A DNA stretch of 64,000 nt from Burkholderia ubonensis (GCF_902833085.1 NZ_CADFEB010000001.1:1-64000), one strand, 5' to 3'; counted from the first letter of the stretch, positions 17,741-26,776 are shown. Translations and numbers: made by a program. Notes: generated from the letters alone by a model not told the origin.

Positions 17741-19515
17741 GCGCTCACCAGCGGGGCGGGGTTTTTCAGGTATTGCTCGCGGATCGCGCGCGCCGACCAG
17801 TAGGCCAGCGCCGCGATGATCCCGGTCGGGTTGTAGCCGATGCCCTGCGGCAGCGCCGACGCCCCCATCACGAACACGTTGTGCACGTCCCAGCTCTGCA
17901 GATAGCGATTCAGCACGCTCGTCTTCGGATCGGTGCCCATCACCGCGCCGCCGACCAGGTGGGTCGTCTGGTACTGGCGCGAATCGAAGTGCTTGCCGAA
18001 CTCGCGCGTCGACACGCCGATCGCCTTCGGCCCCATCGCCTCGGCGATCTTCTTCATCCGGCCGGTCACGTACTGCGCCATCCTGATGTCGTTGTCCTTC
18101 CAGTCGAACGTCATCCGCAACAGCGGCTGGCCATACGAGTCGCGGTAGGTCGGATCGAGGTCGAGATACACGTCGCGGTACGACATGTTCGTGCCGTGCG
18201 CGTCCATCGAGACCGTGTGCGCGTAGTTGTCCTTGACCGCCTTCTTCCACGCGGCGCCCCACGAGGGCGTGCCGGGCGGCGTCGCGATGCCGCTGATCGG
18301 CTTCACGCCGGCCTGGTTCACCCACAGCGGCGAGCCGCCGACGAAGCCGAGCGGGCCGTGGTCGAAGTTGTCCGCGTTGAAGTCGTCGACCGCGACGCCG
18401 TTACCGCCCGCGCCGATGAACGGGTTCGTGTAGGTGTCCTTGTCGAAGAACGCCTTGATCGTCGACAGGTTCTGGTACGCAAAATTGCGGCCCACGACGC
18501 CTTCGCCCGAGATCGGGTCGTACGGCTTGCCGATGCCCGACAGCAGCAGCAGGTGCACGTTGTGATACTGGAACGCGGCGAGGATCACGAGATCGGCCGG
18601 CTGGTGTACTTCACGGCCGGCCGGGTCGACGTAGGTGACACCCGTCGCGCGCTTCTTCGTGTCGTCGAGATCGACGCGCAGCACGTGGCACTTCGAGCGC
18701 AGCTCGAAGTGCGGCACCTGCTTCAGCGCGGGCAGGATGTTCAGGTTCGGCGACGCCTTCGAGTACATGTAGCACGCGTAGCCGCTGCAGTAGCCGCAGA
18801 AGTTGCACGGGCCCATCTGCACGCCGTACGGGTTCGTGTACGGACCCGACGTGTTCGCCGACGGCAGCCGGTACGGATGCAGCCCGAGCGATTTCGCCGC
18901 GTCGAAGAAGCGCTGCGCCGAATACGTGTTGAGCTGCGCGGGCAGCGGGAAGTGGTCGCTGCGGTGCGCGTCGAATACGTTGCCGTCGCCGACCACCCGG
19001 CCGTCGACCTTGTACGCCTGCCCCGACGTGCCGAACACCTTCTCGGCGAAATCGAAGTGCGGCTCCAGCTCGTCGTAGCTGACGCCCGTGTCCTGGATCG
19101 TCATCCCTGCGGGGATGAACTTCTTGCCGTAGCGCTCTTCGTAGTGGCTGCGCAGCCGCAGCTCTTCCGGCGCGATGCGAAAGTGCACGCCGGACCAGTG
19201 CAGCCCAGCGCCGCCGACGCCCTCGCCCGGCAGGAACGCCGCGAGCTGGCGATACGGCAGCGCCGTGTCCTGCACACCGTGGCGGATCGACACGGTGGTC
19301 TTCGACAGGTCGAGGAACAGCTTCTTGCGGACGTTGTAGGTCAGCTCGTCGATCGTGTTCGGATACGCGCCGTCCGGATACGTGTCGCGATACTCGCCGC
19401 GCTCGAGCGCGACCACTTTCAGTCCCGCTTCGGTCAGTTCCTTCGCGAGAATCGCGCCGGTCCAGCCGAAGCCGACGATGACCGCGTCGACATGCGGCTT
19501 CTTCTCTGCGGCCAT
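17737..19515 (-). CDS. FAD-dependent gluconate 2-dehydrogenase-type catalytic subunit (GMC family)
   Basis: A 592-residue flavoprotein of the glucose-methanol-choline family. The FAD-binding GFGWTG motif is at 15-20 and the C-terminal GMC signature is around GASALPQGIGYNPTGII. Cysteines 237, 240, 243 and 248 (spacing C-x2-C-x2-C-x4-C) match the iron-sulfur site known from the Burkholderia FAD-glucose dehydrogenase and related complexes. The length favours the gluconate 2-dehydrogenase branch (about 600 aa) over FAD-glucose dehydrogenase (about 540). It would oxidise gluconate to 2-ketogluconate in the periplasm. It lacks its own signal peptide and is expected to be co-exported with the Tat-targeted gamma subunit. 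Confidence 0.87.
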   Translation of the reverse strand: MAAEKKPHVDAVIVGFGWTGAILAKELTEAGLKVVALERGEYRDTYPDGAYPNTIDELTYNVRKKLFLDLSKTTVSIRHGVQDTALPYRQLAAFLPGEGVGGAGLHWSGVHFRIAPEELRLRSHYEERYGKKFIPAGMTIQDTGVSYDELEPHFDFAEKVFGTSGQAYKVDGRVVGDGNVFDAHRSDHFPLPAQLNTYSAQRFFDAAKSLGLHPYRLPSANTSGPYTNPYGVQMGPCNFCGYCSGYACYMYSKASPNLNILPALKQVPHFELRSKCHVLRVDLDDTKKRATGVTYVDPAGREVHQPADLVILAAFQYHNVHLLLLSGIGKPYDPISGEGVVGRNFAYQNLSTIKAFFDKDTYTNPFIGAGGNGVAVDDFNADNFDHGPLGFVGGSPLWVNQAGVKPISGIATPPGTPSWGAAWKKAVKDNYAHTVSMDAHGTNMSYRDVYLDLDPTYRDSYGQPLLRMTFDWKDNDIRMAQYVTGRMKKIAEAMGPKAIGVSTREFGKHFDSRQYQTTHLVGGAVMGTDPKTSVLNRYLQSWDVHNVFVMGASALPQGIGYNPTGIIAALAYWSARAIREQYLKNPAPLVSA

Positions 19516-20255
19516 CAGGTACGCTCCCCATTGATCGAAACCGGCCCGTACGGATAGGGCTTGCCGTTCTGGTTGACGAAATCCATGAAGTCGGCCCGCG
19601 CGCCGGGGAAGCCGATCATCTTCCACGCGGCCATCCCGCGATTGCCGCCGTGGACCGGATCGCAGAAGTAGCCTTCGCGCGTGTTCTGCAGCAATTGTCC
19701 GAAGAACACCGCGGGCGGCACGTCGTCGATCTGCGCGCTGCCCTTTTCGAGCGCGCCGAGCACCGCGTCGCGCGTCGCCGCGTCGAGATCGGCGAACGGC
19801 TTGCCGTGGGCCTTCGTGCAATAGCGGTCGACCGCCGCGATACCGAGCCGATAGATGTCGCGCGGCACGAGCTTCAGTTGGTAGCCGAGCTCCGGCACGC
19901 CCTGCTGGAACGGCCCCTGCATGTACCACAGCGCGCCGTGCGCGTATGGCGTTTCCATCTGACGGTCGATGAACTCGGGCACGCCGGCCTCGAGCGCGCC
20001 GGGGCCTTCGGCATCGGCCGGAATCAGCCGGTCGACGGCCGCCTGGACGAACGCCCACTCCCTGGCGTCGAAGAAAGTCGGTTTGTACGGTGTCGGCGCG
20101 GCGTCGGCCGATGCGGCAGTCGCGCCGCCGGCCGTGGTCGTGGTGGCCGACGACGGCCGCAGGTCGCAGCCGGCGAGCGACGCGATCGGCACGAGCGCGA
20201 CCGACGAGCGCAGAAAGTGACGGCGCGAATTGGGTTTGTCGGGTGGCGTGGACAT
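19515..20255 (-). CDS. Gluconate 2-dehydrogenase gamma (Tat chaperone) subunit
   Basis: This 246-residue small subunit carries a twin-arginine signal (SRRHFL at about 10-15 followed by a hydrophobic stretch), which exports the folded FAD subunit by a hitch-hiker mechanism. The signal ends SLAGC, so a lipobox and membrane anchoring are possible. The middle has the family segments FVQAAVDRLIPAD and GYFCDPVHGGN. Its stop codon overlaps the start of the catalytic subunit by one base (TGATG). It is the first gene of the operon gamma-alpha-cytochrome. Confidence 0.88.
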   Translation of the reverse strand: MSTPPDKPNSRRHFLRSSVALVPIASLAGCDLRPSSATTTTAGGATAASADAAPTPYKPTFFDAREWAFVQAAVDRLIPADAEGPGALEAGVPEFIDRQMETPYAHGALWYMQGPFQQGVPELGYQLKLVPRDIYRLGIAAVDRYCTKAHGKPFADLDAATRDAVLGALEKGSAQIDDVPPAVFFGQLLQNTREGYFCDPVHGGNRGMAAWKMIGFPGARADFMDFVNQNGKPYPYGPVSINGERT

Positions 20256-20720
20256 GGTCGGTTGATGATGTTGGGGACAGCGCTTCGAACGCGTGCAAAC
20301 AGTCGGTGCCGCGCGCGACGGCCGGGCCGCGCCGGGACGCGATACGCCCTGCCGCCCTTTTTATTTCGTGTTGCGAATTACCTCGGTGACGCCGGCGGAT
20401 TCGCGCAATGCGCAACGGCCGCCGTTCCATCGGACTCCAAAGCGGTCAAGCCTCTTGCGAGCCTTATCGTCAGACAAATGCGCGCCTGCCGGGCCGGATC
20501 TGCCCGATCGTCGTCATGGCCATTTCAATCTAGTCGCCGGTTCCGGCGAAGGCAAAGCCGGTAAGAACCGATAAACGCGCCCCGCTCGACGGCCCGAATC
20601 GACGCTCCGCGAATCATAAATGGAACCGGTTCCATTTGAAAGTGTTTTGACGCAACTCATTGGGTCGAAAAATGCAACAATCGCAACGCTTCAGATGCGG
20701 GGGCGTAAAGATGAGGAAAA
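20256..20720. other. Intergenic region upstream of gluconate dehydrogenase operon
   Basis: These 465 bases hold the promoter of the minus-strand operon and, at 20618-20637, a perfect 20-bp palindrome (separate entry). No gene is seen; the N-terminal part of the kptA remnant that follows is not present here. Confidence 0.55.
20618..20637. promoter_or_regulatory. Perfect 20-bp palindrome, LacI/PtxS-type operator
   Basis: AAATGGAACCGGTTCCATTT is self-complementary over all 20 bases, with the central CCGG typical of LacI-family operators. Its core TGGAACCGGTTCCA differs by one base per half-site from TGAAACCGGTTTCA, the site reported for PtxS, the 2-ketogluconate-responsive LacI repressor of Pseudomonas. 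It sits about 360 bases upstream of an operon predicted to make 2-ketogluconate. Regulator identity is inference. Confidence 0.6.
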
Positions 20721-21079
20721 TTGCGGGCTGACGGCCGGCGCATTCGTGCGGTGCAAGGCCACTCGACGCCGGCCGTGCAGCGGCAATACGCGGAGCAGCG
20801 CCCGCCCGACGTGCTCTATCACGGCACCGCCACGCGCTTTCTCGACGCCATTCGCGAACAGGGGCTGAAGGCCGGCGCGCGCCATCACGTTCATCTGTCC
20901 CGGGACGTGACGACGGCCATCGCGGTCGGCACGCGCTACGGCAAGCCGGTGGTGCTGGCGATCGACGCGCAGCGCATGCACGCGCGCGGCTTCAGGTTCT
21001 TCGTGGCCGAGAACGACGTGTGGCTCACCGACGCGGGCCTGCCGAGTTCCTGTCGCCGCTCGACACGCCCGCCGCCTGA
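20721..21079 (+). pseudogene. kptA: RNA 2'-phosphotransferase remnant (N-terminally truncated, frameshifted)
   Basis: The translated segment reads [10 protein letters not shown], then [22 protein letters not shown] and NDVWLTDA, which are the conserved C-terminal two thirds of KptA/Tpt1, the NAD-dependent enzyme removing a 2'-phosphate from spliced tRNA. The first 80 or so residues of the family (helical N-terminal domain) are missing, and nothing upstream encodes them. After WLTDA the original frame is lost: the expected ending [13 protein letters not shown], then a stop at 21077-21079, is found in another frame, showing an indel near 21035-21045. Both lesions argue for a decaying gene. Confidence 0.8.
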
Positions 21080-21159
21080 ACCGCCTGCGCGGCCGCGCGC
21101 CGCGTCATGCCGGATGAACGCCGCTGCCGCACCGCGGCAGACTGCACGCGCCGCAACGG

Positions 21160-21576
21160 TCAGCGCATCCAGAACATCGATGCGATCGACAGCGACAACG
21201 CCGCGCACAGCGGCGAATAGCACAGCGTATCCATCCGGGCGAACCGTGATCCGCGAATGTGCTTGAAGAAACCCACGTAGCGGAAGTCGCCGATCGCCCG
21301 CACCGCGAAGATCAGTGCGAGCGCAACGGTCGCGAACGCGACCGCGCTCGCATGCGGGCTCGCCCCCAGCCAGCCGGCCCGCGCGGCGATCACCCCGGCG
21401 CCGGCGAGCAGCGCCGCCGCCACCGCGAACGTGCCGGCGGCACTCGGCCGCAGCACCGGCTCGCCGTCGAGTTCGGGAATCGCCGCCCCCTTGCCCACTC
21501 GGCCGCCGCATGCCCAATAGACGTGGATCAGCGCGATCGCGCACAACGTCGGCACGATGAAATACGCAGCGGTCAT
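21160..21576 (-). CDS. DUF3995-type small membrane protein
   Basis: A 138-residue inner-membrane protein with four predicted hydrophobic helices (about 4-20, 47-65, 75-95 and 115-135). The family pattern (HVYWACGG near the start; [12 protein letters not shown] in the third quarter) matches DUF3995, whose function is unknown. The start MTAAYFIVP is chosen because the upstream in-frame extension is arginine-rich and lacks a ribosome binding site, while GGAGA precedes this ATG. Confidence 0.75.
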   Translation of the reverse strand: MTAAYFIVPTLCAIALIHVYWACGGRVGKGAAIPELDGEPVLRPSAAGTFAVAAALLAGAGVIAARAGWLGASPHASAVAFATVALALIFAVRAIGDFRYVGFFKHIRGSRFARMDTLCYSPLCAALSLSIASMFWMR

Positions 21577-21956
21577 GGTGAATCCGTCTCCTTGTATCCG
21601 GGTGATTCGCCGGCCCTCGATCCGGCGCGCGGTGCGCATGCCGCGAAGCGTATGACGATACCGAAATCGCGCGCGCCGCGCATTGCGGCGTCCGGTCGCG
21701 GGCCCGGCCATGGCCGACGCCGCTTCGCACCGGCCTTCCGCCGCGGCCGCGCGCCATGATCGACACCCGGCCATGCGCGAGCCTTCCGCTGCGCAGCAGC
21801 AAAAACCGCTCGCTGCGTTGCCGGCCTCCGCGCCGCTGCGTTCATGCGCGCCCGCCGCTTGACTTCCATCCATGCGCTACTACCCTTTTATTCCAGGACT
21901 GCAGTCGAGGGATGAACGCGAAACCGCTCACACCTCCCTGCCGGAGGAACCGTTCA
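21577..21956. other. 380-base intergenic region
   Basis: This region separates the divergent DUF3995 gene and the unknown gene at 21957. I see no protein remnant. A CTGCCGGAGGAACC ribosome binding region lies at its right end. Confidence 0.45.
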
Positions 21957-22391
21957 ATGAATGAAGCCCTCGAACGCCGCGCGCTGCTGCTGCATCTCGG
22001 CAGCGTGATGCGTACGCTCAGTTGCCTGCTCGAAAGCGAACGCGACGACGCCGCCATCGGTGCGCTGATCGAGACGCGGCCGATGCTTGCCGACCTGCCG
22101 CTGCTCGAACACGTGTTCGATCACATGACGGTGCGCGAATTCGCGAGCGCCGTGCTGCACGCGTTCTGCCTGTGGCCGCAGTTGCTGCTCGATGCGCAGC
22201 TCGATCGCGACGCGCTCGCCGCGCCGGTCTGCGCGAAGCTGTTCGCCGGCAATCCGCGCGGCTGGGCACGCTATGCCGAGTCGCTCGCGGCCGACGTGCC
22301 ATGGTTCGGCGCGGGCATCCAGCCCGCGGAACCGCGCCCCGAGCACGCGGCGCCGGCGGAACGGGCGGACCCGATCGCGAAGACCGCATAA
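21957..22391 (+). CDS. Hypothetical protein next to alanine dehydrogenase (144 aa)
   Basis: A 144-residue soluble, largely helical protein of unknown family, preceded by GGAGGA at good spacing. Leucine-rich amphipathic helices run from about 7 to 100 (RRALLLHLGSVMRTL and later LLEHVFDHMTVREFASAVLH), and the C-terminus is proline- and alanine-rich. It is 114 bases upstream of ald on the same strand and may be cotranscribed. No function is assigned. Confidence 0.65.
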   Translation: MNEALERRALLLHLGSVMRTLSCLLESERDDAAIGALIETRPMLADLPLLEHVFDHMTVREFASAVLHAFCLWPQLLLDAQLDRDALAAPVCAKLFAGNPRGWARYAESLAADVPWFGAGIQPAEPRPEHAAPAERADPIAKTA

Positions 22392-22505
22392 GGCCGCCGC
22401 GACAGGACACGCCGACGCGCACGCATCGCCGTGCGCGCGGACGAACACGGCCGCCCGCCCGGGCCGCCGCGGAACACAGATAACGAAGGCCCGTGGAGGT
22501 GACCC

Positions 22506-23621
22506 ATGCTGATCGGAGTGCCGAAGGAGATCAAGAACCACGAATACCGCGTCGGGCTCACGCCGGCCGGCACCCGCGAACTGACCCGTCATGGGCATCG
22601 GGTCCTGGTGCAGCGCAACGCAGGCACGGCGATCGGGCTGTACGACGAACACTATGCGGCGGCCGGCGCGACGCTGTGCGACAGCGCGGCCGACGTGTTC
22701 GCGCAGGCCGACATGATCATCAAGGTCAAGGAGCCTCAGCCGGCCGAATGCGCGATGCTGCGGCGCGGCCAGATCCTCTATACGTACCTGCATCTCGCGC
22801 CCGATCCGGAACAGGCGGCGGCGCTCGTCAAGTCCGGCGCGGTGTGCATCGCATACGAGACCGTGACCGGCCCCGGCGGCGGCCTGCCGCTGCTCGCGCC
22901 GATGAGCGAGGTCGCCGGACGCATGTCGATCCAGGTCGCGGCAACCCATCTCGAGAGCCCGCGCGGCGGGATGGGCCTGCTCATGGCGGGCGTGCCCGGC
23001 GTGCCGGCCGCACACGTCGTCGTGCTCGGCGCGGGCGTGGTCGGCACGGGCGCGCTGCAGATGGCGGTCGGCATGGGCGCGCGGGTCACGGTGCTCGACA
23101 ACAACGTCGGCCGCCTGCGGCAGCTCGACCTGGTGTTCGGCAACCGGATCGCGACGGTCTGCTCGAACGCGCAGACGATCGAGGAATCGGTGTGCGACGC
23201 GGACGTCGTGATCGGCGCCGTGCTCGTGCCGGGCGCCTCGGCGCCGCGGCTCGTGACGCGCGACATGATCGCGCGGATGCGCGCCGGCGCGGTGGTGGTC
23301 GATGTCGCGATCGACCAGGGCGGCTGCTTCGAGACGTCGCATGCGACCACGCATGCGAAGCCGACCTACGTGGTCGACGGCGTCGTCCACTATTGCGTCG
23401 CGAACATGCCCGGCGCGGTTGCGCGCACGTCGACGTTCGCGCTCGTCAACGCGACGATCGGCCATGCGCTCGCGCTCGCCGACAAGGGCTGGAAACACGC
23501 GATGGCCGACGATGCGCACCTGCGCGCCGGCCTGAACGTGTGCGACGGACAGATCACCTACGAAGCGGTTGCCCGCGCGCTCGGGCTGCCTTATGTGCCC
23601 GCGGAGGGCATGCTGGTGTGA
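22506..23621 (+). CDS. ald: Alanine dehydrogenase
   Basis: This 371-residue NAD-dependent enzyme interconverts L-alanine and pyruvate plus ammonia. Family features are complete: RVGLTPAG near residue 15, the substrate lysine in IIKVKEPQ, the catalytic His in YLHLAPD, the NAD-binding GAGVVGTGA (about 176-184) and VDVAIDQGGCFETS. The GGAGGTGACC ribosome site precedes the ATG. In many bacteria ald is induced by low oxygen, where it regenerates NAD+; that fits other genes nearby but is inference. Confidence 0.96.
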   Translation: MLIGVPKEIKNHEYRVGLTPAGTRELTRHGHRVLVQRNAGTAIGLYDEHYAAAGATLCDSAADVFAQADMIIKVKEPQPAECAMLRRGQILYTYLHLAPDPEQAAALVKSGAVCIAYETVTGPGGGLPLLAPMSEVAGRMSIQVAATHLESPRGGMGLLMAGVPGVPAAHVVVLGAGVVGTGALQMAVGMGARVTVLDNNVGRLRQLDLVFGNRIATVCSNAQTIEESVCDADVVIGAVLVPGASAPRLVTRDMIARMRAGAVVVDVAIDQGGCFETSHATTHAKPTYVVDGVVHYCVANMPGAVARTSTFALVNATIGHALALADKGWKHAMADDAHLRAGLNVCDGQITYEAVARALGLPYVPAEGMLV

Positions 23622-23657
23622 CCCCGGCCCGCGCGTGGGCGCCCCGGACGCGCGCCG

Positions 23658-24992
23658 TCACGCAGCGCCGTCGTCCATCCGCTTCACGAGCGCCGCCAGC
23701 CCCGCCGATATGTCGACGGCAACCGGCTCCGCCGCCGTCAGCGCACGCGTGCGCCCGGGCAGCGTCGCGAGCTGGCTGGCCGCATGCGCGCGGCTTGCGT
23801 CGAGCGACGGCGACGCGAGCCGCGCCCCGTCGATCATGACCGGCTGCAGCAGCGCGACGCCCGGCTGCGCGTCGCCGTCCAGCGCCAGGCAGTCGGCGTC
23901 GATCCGCCCATTCGCGGCGAGCCGCCGGAACACCTGCTTGCGGCCCGGCCACGTCGCCTTGCCTTCCGAGCGCTTGCGGCGCGGCACGCCTGCGTATTCG
24001 ACGAGCTTGTACGCGCAGTCGAGCGACGGCGCATCGGACGACGTGTTCATCCGCGTGCCGATGCCGAAGCCGTCGATCGGCGCGCCGCGCGCCAGCAAGT
24101 CCTGCAGCCCGTATTCGTCGAGGTTGCCGCTCGCGAAGATCGTCACCTTCGCGAGACCGCCGCGGTCGAGAATCTCGCGCACGCGCCGCGCGTGCATCAC
24201 GAGATCGCCGCTGTCGAGACGCACGCCCTTGATCGCGATCCCCTCCGGCGCCAGCATGCGCGCGGTCGCCACGACCGTCTGCGCGGCCTGCTCCACGTCG
24301 TAGGTATCGATCAGCAGCACCGCGTTGTCCGGCTGCGAGCGCGCGAAATGCGCGAACGCCTGCGCCTCGTCGCCGTGCGCCTGCACATACGAATGCGCCA
24401 TCGTGCCGAACGTCGGAATGCCGTACGCGATTCCGGCCAGCACCGTCGCCGTTCCGGAAAAGCCTGCCAGGTAGCTCGCCCGTGCGGACAGCAGGCCCGC
24501 CTCCGCGCCGTGCGCACGGCGCAGCCCGAAATCGACGAGCAGGCTCCCGGGCGCCGCGAGCACCGAGCGCGCCGCCTTGCTGGCCGCGAGCGTCGCGTAG
24601 TGCAGCAGGTTCATCACGCGGCTTTCGACGAGCTGCGCCTCGCGCAGCGGCGCGGTGATCCGCAGCAGCGGCTCGTCGGCGAAGCACACCGTGCCTTCGG
24701 GCATCGCGTGCACCGTGCCGGTGAACCGCCAGTCCGCGAGCGACGCGAGAAAGTCGGCGCGAAAGCGCCCGGTCCGCGCGAGACCCGCGAGGTCGGCGTC
24801 GGTGAAGCGCGCCCGCTCCAGGTAGTCGAGCACGGGCGCGAGCCCCGCCGCCATCAGGAAGTTGCGCTGCGGCGGCAGCGCGCGCACGAAGAACTCGAAG
24901 CTCGCGACGTCGTTCATCGCGGCGTCGAAGTACGCCTGCAACATCGTGAGTTCGTAGAGATCGGTCAGCAGCACGCTGTCGCCGTCAGCCAT
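23658..24992 (-). CDS. pncB: Nicotinate phosphoribosyltransferase
   Basis: A 444-residue NAPRTase of the PncB2-like, non-enteric branch, which makes nicotinate mononucleotide from nicotinate and PRPP in NAD salvage. Visible features are LLTDLYELTMLQAY at the N-terminus, the TMAHSYVQAHGDE segment carrying the phosphorylatable His, the KGVRLDSGDL strand and the phosphate-binding GFGIGTRMNTS loop. Its ATG overlaps the polX stop by one base (TGATG), so the two are cotranscribed and translationally coupled, an odd partnership of NAD salvage with DNA repair. Confidence 0.93.
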   Translation of the reverse strand: MADGDSVLLTDLYELTMLQAYFDAAMNDVASFEFFVRALPPQRNFLMAAGLAPVLDYLERARFTDADLAGLARTGRFRADFLASLADWRFTGTVHAMPEGTVCFADEPLLRITAPLREAQLVESRVMNLLHYATLAASKAARSVLAAPGSLLVDFGLRRAHGAEAGLLSARASYLAGFSGTATVLAGIAYGIPTFGTMAHSYVQAHGDEAQAFAHFARSQPDNAVLLIDTYDVEQAAQTVVATARMLAPEGIAIKGVRLDSGDLVMHARRVREILDRGGLAKVTIFASGNLDEYGLQDLLARGAPIDGFGIGTRMNTSSDAPSLDCAYKLVEYAGVPRRKRSEGKATWPGRKQVFRRLAANGRIDADCLALDGDAQPGVALLQPVMIDGARLASPSLDASRAHAASQLATLPGRTRALTAAEPVAVDISAGLAALVKRMDDGAA

Positions 24993-26776
24993 CAGCCCCC
25001 CTTCGCGCGACGCGGCGCCGATGCGCGGCCCGCGCCCATCGTGCGCGCGAGCAGCGGCCGCAACTGCGCGAGCGTGCGCGTGTTGAGCACGTCGGCCCGC
25101 GTCAGCCAGCCGCGCCGCGCCTGATCGACGCCCAGCCCGAGATCGTCCAGCTCGTCGGCGCGCTGCGCGTCCGAGCCGATCGACACCAGCACGCCGGCGC
25201 GTGCGGCCTCGCGGCACCAGATGTCCGCGAGGTCGAGCCGCTGCGGCTGCGCATCGAGTTCGAGGAAGCAGCCCCGCGCGTGCGCATGCTCGATCACGCG
25301 CGGCACGTCGAGGTCGCACCCGTCGGTCTCGCCGAGCACGCGGCCGGTCGGATGCGCGAGGATCGTGAAATGCGGATGGTCCATCGCGCGCAGCACGCGG
25401 CTGGTCTGCGCGGCGCGCGGCAAGTCGAGCGCGTCGCGCACCACGCCGACGACGAGATCGAGCCGGCCGAGCATGTCGTCCGGCACGTCGAGGCTGCCGT
25501 CTTCGAGAATCCCGGCTTCGACGCCCTTCAGCAGCACGAAATCGTCGTACGACGCGTTGACGCGGTCGATGTCGTCGAGCCGCCGCGCGAGCCGCTCGCC
25601 GTCGCCGCCGCGCGAGCCGGGCCGTGGCGCCGGATCGGTGATCGCCAGATACGAGAGCCCGCGCGCGCGCGCGGCCTCCGCCATCGCCCGCAAGCCGTCC
25701 TGGCCGTCCTGGCCGTCCTTGCCGTCCGATGGGCCTGCATGCGCATGCAGGTCGCCGCGCAATTGCCCGCGCTCGACCAGCGCCGGCAGGCGGCCGACGC
25801 GCGACGCATCGATCTCGCCGCGATCCTCGCGCAGCTCGGGCGGCACCCAGCGCAGCCCGATCGATTCGTAGACCGATGCTTCGGTCGAACCGGCGATCCG
25901 TTCGTCGTCGCGGAACACGCCGTACTCGTTGATCTTCAGGCCGCCTGCCTGCGCGATGCGGCGCAGCGCGATGTTGTGCGCCTTCGACCCCGTGAAGTAG
26001 ACGAGTGCCGCGCCGAATGCGTCCGCTTCTACGACGCGCAGGTCGACCTGGATGCCGCTGTGCAACACGACGCTCGAACGCGTCGCGCCGCTCGCGAGCA
26101 CGCGCTCGACTTCCTCGTAGCCGACGAATGCGTCGGTGACCGCGGCCGGATCGCGTGTGGTGACGAGGATGTCGAGGTCGCCGACGGTCTCGCGCCGGCG
26201 CCGGAAGCTGCCGGCCGGCACCGTGTCGCCGACGCCCGGCACTGCGCGCAGGCGTTCGAGCAGCGGCGTCAGGCACTGTTCGGCGAACGGCAGCAGGAAA
26301 CGCTGCTGCGCGTGAGTGAGGCGCGCGTCGATCGCTTCGAGCAGGTGCGCTTCGGATTTCGCGCCGAAGCCCGGCAATTCGCGCACGCGTCCGGTTTTCG
26401 CTGCGGCCTTCAGTTGTTCGAGCGTATCGACATGCAGCCCTTCATGCAGCGCCTTCACGCGTTTCGCGCCGAGCCCCGGCACGTCGAGCAGCTCGACGAC
26501 CGCGGCCGGCAGCGCATGGCGCAGCGTCTGCTGCAGCTCGCAGGTGCCTGTCGCGGCGATCTCGCGCAGCTTCGACGCGAGGTCGGCGCCGATCGACGGA
26601 ATCCGGCCAAGGTCGTCGCCGTGCGCGAGCATCGTCGGGATGTCGCGGCCATAGTCGGCGATCGTGCGCGCGGCGTTGCGGTACGCACGCACCCGGAACG
26701 GATTGGCACCCTGGATTTCGAGCATGTCGGCAATCTCGGCGAAGACCGCCGCACACTCGGCATTGTGGATCGACAT
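24992..26776 (-). CDS. polX: Family X DNA polymerase with degenerate PHP domain
   Basis: A 594-residue bacterial PolX. The order is an 8-kDa-like and helix-hairpin-helix region (1-150), a polymerase palm with the catalytic triad Asp200, Asp202 (in VGDLDILV) and Asp245 (in IQVDLRV), and a C-terminal PHP domain (about 338-570). In the PHP domain the HxH pair (His344, His346), Glu420 and His475 remain. Three usual metal-ligand histidines are replaced: Pro382 (ITDP for ITDH), Arg447 (VVR for SVH) and Gln538 (SDAQ for TDAH). Gap-filling synthesis should persist, while the Mn-dependent 3'-5' exonuclease and AP-endonuclease activity is doubtful. A DGQ/DGK repeat at 351-361 lies in the same domain. 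Confidence 0.92.
   Translation of the reverse strand: MSIHNAECAAVFAEIADMLEIQGANPFRVRAYRNAARTIADYGRDIPTMLAHGDDLGRIPSIGADLASKLREIAATGTCELQQTLRHALPAAVVELLDVPGLGAKRVKALHEGLHVDTLEQLKAAAKTGRVRELPGFGAKSEAHLLEAIDARLTHAQQRFLLPFAEQCLTPLLERLRAVPGVGDTVPAGSFRRRRETVGDLDILVTTRDPAAVTDAFVGYEEVERVLASGATRSSVVLHSGIQVDLRVVEADAFGAALVYFTGSKAHNIALRRIAQAGGLKINEYGVFRDDERIAGSTEASVYESIGLRWVPPELREDRGEIDASRVGRLPALVERGQLRGDLHAHAGPSDGKDGQDGQDGLRAMAEAARARGLSYLAITDPAPRPGSRGGDGERLARRLDDIDRVNASYDDFVLLKGVEAGILEDGSLDVPDDMLGRLDLVVGVVRDALDLPRAAQTSRVLRAMDHPHFTILAHPTGRVLGETDGCDLDVPRVIEHAHARGCFLELDAQPQRLDLADIWCREAARAGVLVSIGSDAQRADELDDLGLGVDQARRGWLTRADVLNTRTLAQLRPLLARTMGAGRASAPRRAKGG
25694..25727. repeat. 9-bp tandem repeat inside polX
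   Basis: The unit GCCGTCCTG is repeated three times (the third with T as last base) plus a 7-base partial copy. On the minus strand it encodes Asp-Gly-Gln/Lys triplets just after the HxH motif of the PHP domain. The in-frame unit can expand or contract without frameshift. Confidence 0.85.
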
